In this document: positions 22,301-29,524 of the stretch, piece by piece | Layout of the letters: every line of letters starts with the position of its first letter | How positions within the stretch are numbered: position 1 is the stretch's first letter | Program-made: the position numbers and the translations under genes | Assembly (NCBI RefSeq): GCF_000003815.2 | Contig: NC_049994.1 | Location: 14,524,319-14,588,318, forward strand | Direction: 5' to 3' | From: Branchiostoma floridae | Taxonomy: Eukaryota; Chordata; Leptocardii; Amphioxiformes; Branchiostomatidae | DNA length: 64,000 nucleotides | Notes under the pieces: model-generated | What the model saw: only the letters and a program-made list of their open reading frames with translations | What the model was told of the DNA's origin: nothing | The model's database searches: none

Positions 22301-23092
22301 CAAATTGGTGTGGCCCTAGCAATACTATGCAAAATAATCATCGTGCTGCATTTGTTTATGGCCAGATTTCGGTTTAGATTATGATGAGACTGCCACGTCT
22401 GAAGACGGGGGAGTGGCTCCTCAAGAGTTTGATGAGCACAAGGAACATTTCGAGGCTGACCAAGAGGATACAGGAACTCCACTTCAAGGTGAAGCTCAGC
22501 AGGAAAACCTGCCATCTTATTCAGGTTTGAATCAAAATTGTACTTTTATATCCCCTCCCCCACCCCCCACCCCCAGCAAAGTGCTAACTGTGTAACTTGG
22601 GCCCCTTGAAGCAGAGTTACGTTAGTATAAAATGTGACTAACCTCTGTCCTTCAGTTCCAGACCTTCCTGCTCAGCTCCAAGGAGATGTACATGTGGAGC
22701 AACAGTCAACTGAGGGGCAGGCTGGTGACAGCAGTGTCTTGGAACGGATACTGGATCTGGACCACAAACTGTTTACAGCAGAGGTGTTAGCAGACCCTGT
22801 GCACTACAGAGAAACAAAGGAAGTCTTCCTGTCACACAAGGCTCTGTTGAATGAAGTTACTGGAACAACTTCTGAGAGACAACAACCAATTTCCAAGATG
22901 CATGCTGGGAAGAACAATGTCAGAATCATGGCACAGATCCTTAAACTGGAGCGCGAGTTGTTCACTGTGGACATGTTAATGGATCCTGAACGTTGCAAGA
23001 CAACACAAGAGTTCCTTCTGTCACATAAGGCTTTCTTGATGAAAATTACACCTACTACTAGTAGTCAACACTGTGACTTGGGCCAAGCTTAA
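7358..23092 (+). CDS. Glycosyltransferase / TRADD-N-like / RIPK-like kinase fusion protein, complete
   Basis: Coding exons are 7358-7370, 8576-9760, 9938-10018, 15008-15427, 16209-16926, 17402-17587, 17835-18129, 18965-19116, 19583-19632, 19922-20080, 20546-20646, 20820-20958, 21427-21606, 22366-22524 and 22662 (or 22656)-23092. Every junction has GT-AG sites and matching phase, and the sum is 4,269 nt, giving 1,422 aa. The protein starts MASQECGAVLLIND, with a good start context (aacATGG). Domain order: glycosyltransferase (5-399), linker, helical module plus TRADD-N-like fold (427-566), coiled coil (about 605-700), DPGKE repeats (720-791), RIPK-like kinase (about 820-1100), linker, three helical modules (about 1180-1410). 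There is no signal peptide or membrane span, so it is probably cytosolic. Vertebrate TRADD and RIPKs are separate proteins that bind each other in death/NF-kB signalling; here related parts are on one chain. Its function is inferred to be innate-immune or death signalling. Two adjacent genes instead of one is unlikely, because phases 1 and 2 match across 15427/16209 and 16926/17402. Confidence 0.8.
8066..8128. repeat. GC-rich perfect hairpin in intron 2
   Basis: The arms CCGCGGGTCGGATC and GATCCGACCCGCGG are perfectly complementary over 14 bp (with further CCC/GGG pairing) around a 25-nt loop that holds its own small CGGCCTTAGGCCG palindrome. It stands out from the AT-rich surroundings. It is probably the core of a small mobile element; no function is shown. 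Confidence 0.7.
8576..9760 (+). CDS. Exon 3: GT-B glycosyltransferase domain (GT4/GT1-like)
   Basis: This 395-residue single-exon domain follows the acceptor CACCTCTGTCATCAG and ends GGTGCAG|GTGAGA. The N-terminal Rossmann half begins LLINDQYGTSTTNRQVAQII and includes VGHADVTSKAAV. The C-terminal half has the nucleotide-sugar donor site MPSRTEPFGLVGLEAMAAG, with the E-x7-E pair at about residues 301 and 309 that retaining GT4 enzymes use, followed by GVPVLISDQSGLATLV. Full length for a GT-B fold and no breaks. The family transfers sugars from nucleotide-sugar donors; the acceptor cannot be told. Lack of a signal peptide suggests a cytosolic sensor or modifier, not a secretory-pathway enzyme. 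Both flanking introns are phase 1. Confidence 0.85.
9938..10018 (+). CDS. Exon 4: 27-residue linker
   Basis: The acceptor TTTTCGCAG ends at 9937; the donor TTCTG|GTAAG starts at 10019. Translation gives a polar segment (GRNVKTRPDQSLEDLRSARL) with helix potential. Phase 1 on both sides keeps the frame from the glycosyltransferase to the TRADD-N-like exon, and it could be skipped without a frameshift. Confidence 0.7.
10320..12063. mobile_element. 1.74-kb foldback element with mirrored 69-bp arrays and 5-bp TSD
   Basis: The ends are GGTTACGGTCG and CGACCGTAACC, flanked by GGCCA on both sides (10315-10319 and 12064-12068). The outer arms differ at only about two positions over the first 175 bp. 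Each arm then has about six 69-bp units (left 10475-10875, right 11522-11905), and unit-specific variants (an inserted AATGTT-type stretch, an extra AAT) occupy mirror-image positions. The centre (10880-11520) is itself an imperfect inverted repeat of ATCTGACATTGGTCC phrases. No transposase is present. It inserted into intron 4 of the fusion gene. Confidence 0.85.
12760..13560. repeat. Tandem repeat of about 240 bp in intron 4
   Basis: The phrase TTTGAAAGTCCTAT recurs near 12941, 13176 and 13422, followed each time by TCATTAATTATGCAAAT and TTTGCATAATTAG and then by ACATACCAAAAATC. That is about three copies of 235-246 bp. The surrounding text to 13920 is a degenerate relative of sequences in other introns. 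Confidence 0.65.
15008..15427 (+). CDS. Exon 5: helical module plus TRADD-N-like domain
   Basis: The acceptor GCCTACTTCCAG ends at 15007; the donor GGGCGAG|GTGAGA begins at 15428; phases 1-1. The first half is a 42-residue amphipathic module (RLIELESKLFTVEVFRDREL ... LLLSHKTFLKEAF), also found three times at the C-terminus. The second half (GSFILLLTFLRQTDVDRFYH ... GAQLMVRLQVKHEDYVRVRE) has the strand-helix-strand-helix pattern and conserved spacing (hydrophobic strand, R/Q-x-D, RF-x3-Y-R, L-x3-L) that I associate with the N-terminal domain of TRADD, an adaptor fold. The TRADD-N assignment is from pattern memory; a profile search would decide it. Confidence 0.65.
15542..16119 (+). mobile_element. 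Mariner deletion derivative in intron 5
   Basis: Perfect inverted ends, 15542-15574 and 16087-16119 (GAGGGGCATTCAATAAGTAA on the left, its complement on the right), are flanked by the TA target dinucleotide (15540-15541 and 16120-16121), as for Tc1/mariner. 578 bp long. Between the ends is the N-terminal helix-turn-helix part of a mariner transposase (RAVIRFLYLKGRTPKGTFDE ... TAPRPGRPSSAID). The catalytic DD-D region is deleted, so the copy is non-autonomous. Confidence 0.9.
15704..15960 (+). pseudogene. Mariner transposase, N-terminal fragment
   Basis: The frame gives EQVECRAVIRFLYLKG ... YDLVKRWHPEFKQGRKSVE ... PRPGRPSSAIDEASV, which is the DNA-binding HTH region of mariner transposases of the SETMAR/mos-like kind. 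It ends in unrelated sequence after about 85 residues, at an internal deletion. The catalytic domain is absent. Confidence 0.85.
16209..16926 (+). CDS. Exon 6: coiled coil and DPGKE repeat region
   Basis: The acceptor ATAATGAACAG ends at 16208; the donor TGTCAG|GTGTG starts at 16927; enters in phase 1, leaves in phase 2. The N-terminal part (DHTTSVDNLLDLPPLSRQVD) is followed by about 100 residues of heptad-like coiled coil (SQQQMEVRLKTMRGHLETAR ... EIQELQESNRTLAAQVEELV), likely for self-association. Then come twelve hexapeptides DPGKE(G/A/T) and an acidic/basic tail. In-frame minisatellite DNA encodes the repeats. Frames on the opposite strand are shadows of this array. Confidence 0.8.
16667..16882 (+). 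repeat. Exonic 18-bp minisatellite (12 copies)
   Basis: Twelve near-identical 18-bp units (GACCCAGGGAAGGAGGCA type) encode DPGKEG, DPGKET or DPGKEA in frame. The last six units are nearly all GCA-ending and highly similar, which points to recent expansion. The unit length is a multiple of three, so length changes do not disturb the frame. Confidence 0.9.
17402..20646 (+). CDS. Exons 7-12: RIPK-like protein kinase domain
   Basis: Exons 17402-17587, 17835-18129, 18965-19116, 19583-19632, 19922-20080 and 20546-20646. Seen in order: Gly-rich loop GRGAFSFV, catalytic Lys in VAVK, helix-C Glu in LIQEAEMM, catalytic loop IHCDLKPANILLD (Cys for the Arg of HRD, typical Asp and Asn kept), metal-binding motif ADFALSHW (DFA instead of DFG), GTVTHIPPECW (PPE for APE), DVYSYGIVLWEIL, and WCWSQKPEDRPSF with the conserved Arg. 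The YHVK-IADF-LS-WR stretch and overall layout are closest to receptor-interacting kinases (RIPK2-like) within the TKL group. All catalytic residues are present, so activity is plausible despite DFA. Phases agree throughout. Confidence 0.85.
20820..23092 (+). CDS. Exons 13-16: C-terminal linker and three helical modules
   Basis: Exons 20820-20958, 21427-21606, 22366-22524 and 22662 (or 22656)-23092, all joined in phase 1. Exon 13 is a polar linker. Exon 14 holds module 2 (VLERLLEVESALFTAEVLKD ... VFMSYKTHLFELI), exon 15 an acidic linker (EDGGVAPQEFDEHKEHFEAD), exon 16 modules 3 and 4 (VLERILDLDHKLFTAEVLAD and IMAQILKLERELFTVDMLMD, each followed by a LSHKA-type end). The stop is TAA 23090-23092. 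The modules match the one that precedes the TRADD-N-like fold in exon 5, but here no such fold follows. Two adjacent acceptors for exon 16 (after TTCAG 22655 or TTCCAG 22661) would differ by two residues. Confidence 0.75.
21918..22319. mobile_element. MITE of about 400 bp in intron 14
   Basis: Inverted ends of about 38 bp: GGCCACACCAATTCAATTTC...GGTTCTCGGATTT on the left, and on the right the complement reading GGCCACACCAATTTGATTTC...GGTTCTCAGATTT, with CTA/TA at the borders. No coding capacity. Solo ends of the same family (AATTGGTGTGGCC) occur near 45012 and 48905. Confidence 0.75.
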
Positions 23093-24580
23093 GGCAACAA
23101 AACCTCACATGAAGAGAGGGATGACATTGACATTGCCTAACTGTGTTATCATGTTACATGACTTTTGTCTTGCTAGTTTCTCAATTCCAGAATGCCCTAA
23201 GTTTGCAAATCATGTCTGTTCTCAAATTGTTACATTCCAACATAAAGTAAAGAAATTAAATGTAAGTCTTCACTGCTAGTCGGACATCAAATGGCATTTG
23301 AGTGTCAAAATAAGAAAAGTACAGCAAGCTTCAATAGACAAACTGATAATGTGACAAATCACACTTCTGGTAGCACCCTCAATAAGGAAGATCTGAAGGA
23401 AGTTAAACATTAAGGGAACATTGCTGATATTTATATTAAAAACTTAGACTTGATAATTTGTTTCCAATGCAAATGCATGGAGATTTTTCATCTTTGTTGG
23501 CAGTGTATGGCCAATCATTTTATACTAGTACAAAAAACTGTATAATATGTACATACCACGACATCAGAATAAGATCATATATGAGGATCCCTTGGTGGAA
23601 ATAGAATTGAATATTGTGATATAATTATATTAGTTGCTGGTGCACTCCATACCAGTTGTAATATATTGAACTTTTCATGATCTTCTCCTGCATGGCTGGT
23701 TTTTTTTTAATTTTGAGATTCCAACATACTAGTACTGCTTCCCCACTGTGTATGTTACAAAGAACACAGGTAAAACATTATAGAAAACCCAAAATACTAC
23801 AATTCTCTATTCCCATCCAAGGAATGTAGTCATGATTGAACACAGAGCCGAGTCAATATTCAACAAAACATCCAATTCTGTATTCGTACTAAAAACTTAA
23901 GTATTCACAATACATTGTAGATACCTAAAATACCTAGAGATTTGGATTTCTGCATTTCTAAAAAAGAATTCATAACTTAGCATTAAGTCCAGTCTTTAAG
24001 AAATTATTTACATGCCAGGAAAAAGACTTTACCTTAAGGTTTTAGAATGTTACACCTCTGCCACAGGCACATCAATACAGTCTAAATTCCCAAGACGACC
24101 GCTTGGGACCAATATAAGCTGGATGTAGACAGGTGGTTAATATAATTATAGAAAAGAGTCTTTATGCTTGTGTCAATGGGATAATTCTCTAAGTGACCAC
24201 CAAAAAGTGGTCACAATAGCCAGGTGATCCTTGGTAATATAATTATAGAGTTGGTCAATGGTACAAATTTGACTGTACAGTACAAAAACTATCTTTTTGA
24301 TTTGTTGACAGTAATACTAAAATCCATTGCAGATTAGCTGTATCCATCTTTTCATAAAACTTCGGCTTCAGTTGACAATGGAAGAGACCAAACATTTTCA
24401 TGATAAAAATCTCATGAAAATGAGCATTTTGCAGGTCTTGGCACAACAGACATTTCAAAATGATCAATGACATACATTTGTAAAACCTTAAAAATGAGAC
24501 AACTTTTGATACCAATGACAACATTCAAATGTCCTTCATAAACTATGCTGGAGTCCAGGACTAAAAACCTTTCACATCCA
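23093..24580. other. 3' flank of the fusion gene, no further gene seen
   Basis: AT-rich sequence between the two convergent stop codons; presumably 3' UTR and spacer. An ATTAAA signal occurs near 23434 and an AATAAA near 24682, either of which could be the polyadenylation signal. No coding exon is found. Confidence 0.4.
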
Positions 24581-24583
24581 AAG

Positions 24584-24865
24584 TTTACCAATAATGCTAA
24601 AATATACAAGACAACACTTTAGACAAGGAAGACACCTTGTTTGTCCCTTACAATAATGTATCACAAATCTGATTAACTAACAATAAAATTTACAATAAGG
24701 ACACTTTGAATAAGTGGGACAAACATTTTATGATCTCATCACAATCAGTTACTAGGACCATCTTAACACTTTCATGTCCAAAGTTTACCAATAATGCTGA
24801 AATATACAAAACAACACTTTAGACATGAAGACACCTTGTTTTGCACTCAACAATGTATCACAAAT
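24584..24865. repeat. Direct duplication, 199-bp spacing
   Basis: TTTACCAATAATGCTAAAAT and the following GACACCTTGTTTG and ATGTATCACAAAT phrases occur twice, about 199 bp apart. It looks like a simple local tandem duplication. Confidence 0.65.
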
Positions 24866-24872
24866 TTTCATC

Positions 24873-25614
24873 TAGAGTCGATTCCGAGTCACGGAGAGGG
24901 TTTTGAAATAATATTTGTAATAAGTTTGAACTATTCTAAGCAAAAGAATATTTCAGTCACTGAAGTTCTAAATTGTTCAAACAATTGAAAATGAAAGTTT
25001 GAACATGTTTGAACCTATCTATATATGTTGGAAACATTGGTAAATTAATGGTACAAATATCTCTTTATTTAGAACAAGTTAGAAACATCTATGTCTTTTT
25101 GTTATTGTTGGAACATGTGATCATATGTTCCAACAATTTGCGTCATTTTTTTTCTCCATAAAAACTTTTATTACCCCAATAAACAAACTGCTAAGATGGC
25201 CTTTTGTTTGGGTCTTCTATCTTTAGATTTTCTTTAGTAGACACTAGTGGCTCTTTTGTGAAAAGCTGTCAGACAGACACAATTTCCTGTACTTGGCAGG
25301 GATGTGTGAATTGCCCTCTTCCCAGCCCACTGACCCAGTTTCATCATTTTGTTTCACTGTTCGAACATATGATCACATGTGATCACAATTGATGAATCTA
25401 TGTTGGAACAGTTTAGAAACTAACAGAAATAATGGATTTGATGTTAGAAATGTTTCTAACATGTATGAACACTATAGAAAATATTTAGGACATCACACAG
25501 ATGTTGTAAGTAGTTCTAAACAGTTACTTATCACATTTAGAATGTTATAAAGATTTTCAAAATGTTGGAACAAAAGGCAAGAAAGACCCTCTTGGTAATG
25601 TGGAATCGACTCTA
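24873..25614. mobile_element. Foldback/MITE-like element between the convergent genes
   Basis: Perfect 13-bp ends TAGAGTCGATTCC (24873) and GGAATCGACTCTA (ending 25614); a second matched block, AGAGGGT, lies nine bases further in on each arm. The interior is full of short palindromes such as GAACATGTGATCATATGTTC and repeats of TTAGAAACAT. No transposase. Confidence 0.7.
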
Positions 25615-25790
25615 TCAACTATAAAAAAGTCACTTTTATCTTACATTAAGGACACTTTGAATAAGTGTGATACACAGTTAATGATCCCCATTACAATTTT
25701 CTACAATCATCTTAAACTTTTAGATACAATCTACATTGTACATACCCTAGCTGAAATTCCTGACTAGAATTTAGAAGCCATTAGACTAAT

Positions 25791-28700
25791 CTAAAAATGT
25801 GCATTATGAAAGCCAGCCACATGTTTGAGGATGGCCTGGTGACTTGCGAAGAGCGGAGAGGTTCCATCGACGTCCTGCCAACGCACGGCACCCGCATCAT
25901 CACCAGCCTGGAGGGAGACAGACATTCGAGATGATCACTTTGTTCCTAGAACTATTGTAGAGTGGAACCAGTAGGGGCAACCTCAGCAATTGTATAAGAT
26001 ACAATGTATGCTTGTTTGTTTGTTTATTCTTTATTTAACCAGGGTAAAGCATGTCGCCTGACGGCATTTTTCAAAGCCCCCTGGGGGGAGAACCCCGAAC
26101 ATAAATCATACATTAAGTTCAACAGAACCAAATCAACTTCAATAACATAATCATACATAACGTTCTATGAAACCAAATTACTTAGGTAACATAAACATAA
26201 AGATTGTACAAAGTCAGATTTAAACTTAGATAGCATCAACAATGAAATGTCTATTACAGTAGCTGTAACTTGACAATACTTTCTTACTCCCAAATTAAAG
26301 CAACAACATATAACATGCCTCTAATGCAAATTCAACATTCAACATTCCCATTACGAACTCCAGGAAGAACACAATATATAGTGGTACAATATATCACTAA
26401 TGGAGATCCTAATAAAACAAACAAACAAAACACAACGTATATGAGGCTTGCTCAAAGCTACCAATCAACATAGTTTATAACTATACATTGACTATGCAGC
26501 TCCTGTCACCCATAGTTCACCACAGCCTCACTTTCTCCAGACCATGCTTGTGACTCCGGAGTTAGCCGTGTTTTAAATGGCTGGGAGTTGGTCTGTGAAG
26601 TTGCCTCAAATAGTCTTTAATAGTTGCCTGTGCCAGCTGACTATGAACTTTGACAAATTGAAGACTCAGGAACGTCATATTCTACTCAAATTTCAGGCTA
26701 CTTCCAACTCAGCACCAACCATGGTTTTGGGGAATGGTCAGGAGTAATGTCATGGTAAGGGTTGACTGAATGTGTGAGGGTGGCTTGACTGAAAAATGCC
26801 CCCTACCTGTAAGGTGAAGTTCTGCATGAGGTAACCCTCCTCATCATGGTAGTTAATAGCTGTGGTCTCAATCCAAGCGTTATCTGTGTTTCTGGGGTCG
26901 TCTGAGTATCCTTTGAACACCTAGAGTGAGACAAACAGACTTAGTTAAGAAATTGATAACTGTAAGAGTAATAATTACATAAGTGTCCACTGTCAAGCAG
27001 ATCGCACCATATCAACTTGAATTCAATCAAAAGCTACAAAGGTTAGAATCTGTATATACGACATATCTACTATGTACTATTGCTAGAATCTAACAACACA
27101 TAAAGTCCTTTCTGTATCAAATGGTACATTGGGCGGTGCTCATCTCTGTTTCTGTAGCCATGGGCCACACACTACAGCAAGGGGCTAGTTCAGTGGCAGT
27201 GATGTGCACTTAATATACTCTTGATGTATACTCTTTCACAAATGCTGAGTGCTAAGCACAGAAAAGTCTTTGGTACAACTCTGCCAGGGATTGAACTCAT
27301 CACCTATTGGTCTTTGAGGCAAACACTGGGCCATTGCACTGTGGGAATTTGGTTTTCTACTTCAGCTTTTTAGAGAAAGAAAAGTAAAGATCTGAAACAA
27401 AGACTTGACTCCGAGTGGCCTTACCTCCTTGCCCTGTCTGAAGAGTTTGTCCAGTTTGTGAGACATGTCCATCCTCTCCTGCTCCGTCTTGTCCAGTTTC
27501 CCCAGAGCCTCCTCACCAAACTCATTCTTCAGAGTCATGGTCAAGTTCTCTCCAGGCTCCACCATGCCCTAAAGACAAAGTCAGTCAGTCAGTGATAGTC
27601 ATACATTGTATTACTGCATACTTGGGGTTATACCACCCCTTATGAGCGGGCATACCCTTTCTTCTAGCTGAGTACAAGATGGGGATGCACCATGCAGGTC
27701 TCCTGTCTGGGTGAATGATGTAAATCACTGTGTGGCTGATACAAGACGGAGGTTTGCCAGGCCTCCATCTGGGTGAGTTGAAATGAATCACCAACTCCAG
27801 ACAGAAGGATTTGCACCATCGCACACGGTGTGGTTGGTTCTTTGACGTGTGTAGGGTTTGGCTCTCCCCAAACATGGGACTTCCATTTAACGTCCTATCT
27901 GAGGGACGGCTTTAACCGAAGCTAAATAGTACTCAATTTCACCTGAGTTAAGTGCCTTTCACAAGGGCAGTCAAGATTGGTGCCCCCAGACAAATTACTT
28001 TCTACTAACTAGCAAACTTATTTTATTTTGGACTACAGAGGACCCAACACCTGTTTTGGTAATTACCTTATTGCAATACTCTTACATGGAATATAGTAAA
28101 ACAAGATTGACAAGGAACATTTTTAAATCTTACTAGGTATGACTGTTACAGTTACTGTATGAGACCAACACTGTTATGACCACACGTACCCCAGGAATGG
28201 CCCAGAGTAAGTTGTCTCTCCTTTGGATAGCCACAAACTCCAGCACATTCCTGCTGGACTCAGGATGGACCTCCTTGTTCCCATACTTGTCTCTCTTCCA
28301 TCTGTAGAGTCAACAATGATGAAATAAACGTCACATCATCTCAGACAAACGAAACAGAATGACCATTTCTCTGAAATATACATGCTTCTTGCTGCCATAT
28401 GAAGACGATATCTCGCTGCACAAGTGCCACCTACACCAGATAAATACTGTAAATGCATTGGGGATTTACTTTCGCGGAAGCAGGAAAATGGAGTGTTTGC
28501 GGTGGATTTAAGTCTGTGGTAGTGCCATAGACTGCAGTCTCATACTATAATGGATAAATGTTCATGCTGGTTTTAAGTTCACGGTGAAGTGGTTAACGCG
28601 AAATCCGCAAACATTTCTGCATTTACAGTATAGCGGTGAGAAGCAGAACTCTAGTTAGAAGCTCTGAGGAAGATGTCTGAGAGACATAGAAATGTCAGTA

Positions 28701-29524
28701 GGTGGTTGTGTTTTAACCCTTAAACTGCCAAACCCGGATATATCCGGCACACATATACATACCCTGTGTGCCGTGCCCGGATATATCCGGGATAGCGTAT
28801 TCCCCCGAAGTAGCAGCTTTGCGCGCGTGTAACGCACGAACCCCGGAAGTTAGGGACTAAAGAAAACTCTACTGTCCTCCTTCTTTACTGACCTTGTGAC
28901 AACAGGATCAGCAGCATGGTTGGGTCCGAACCTCCCCAGCAGCCCTCTCCCCACCATGCCTGTCCTGCCTTTGGGGTTCCTGCAGGAAAGAGGAGAAATC
29001 ATTTGAAATTAATGAAAATCAATATGACACAGATAAACTTAAGGATAATTGGCCTCTACCGACTACCACCGAAGTAAAACTGCTAGGGGGACAAAACTTA
29101 CACATCTTATGATCTTTTCTAAGAGCCAGTCATAACACAAAGTATCAAAACCGGAAGTTCTACTACAGTGCCATAATATACTGATAAAGTGCCCTACCAA
29201 ATCGTAATAGATACCATTTTTTTCTTATAAAGACCTGCCCACATACCAAATATCACAGAAGGTGGCTTAGACCTTCAGTCTGTTCATACCAGGATTTGCA
29301 AATAGTTATTAAACCCATACCTGGGAGAATCAAGATTTGTAGAACCTGGTATGAAAAAAAAATTAGAAAGAGCCCAACTATCGATTAAAATCTATAAACT
29401 TTGTACTCACAGTGGGAGTTTCTCCTTGACCTTGTATGTTCCGATGAAGCTGGTTCTGTCCACAGCGCCCTTGAACTTAGTATCCAGCTGGTTAAACATC
29501 AGGAAGGGTCGTTCTTCAAGAGAC
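25791..29524 (-). CDS. TRPM2: TRPM2 last exons: NUDT9-H ADP-ribose-binding Nudix domain
   Basis: Exons 29411-29524, 28893-28979, 28190-28301, 27425-27568, 26807-26920 and 25791-25907. Conserved NUDT9 text: [50 protein letters not shown], then the Nudix box [39 protein letters not shown], and C-terminal [15 protein letters not shown] ending NAHF. In the Nudix consensus (G-x5-E-x7-R-E-U-x-E-E) the Arg is Asn here, but the metal-binding Glu residues remain, unlike human TRPM2, where the box is degenerate. The domain binds ADP-ribose and here may also hydrolyse it. The N-terminal edge of the domain falls in the assembly gap. Confidence 0.93.
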
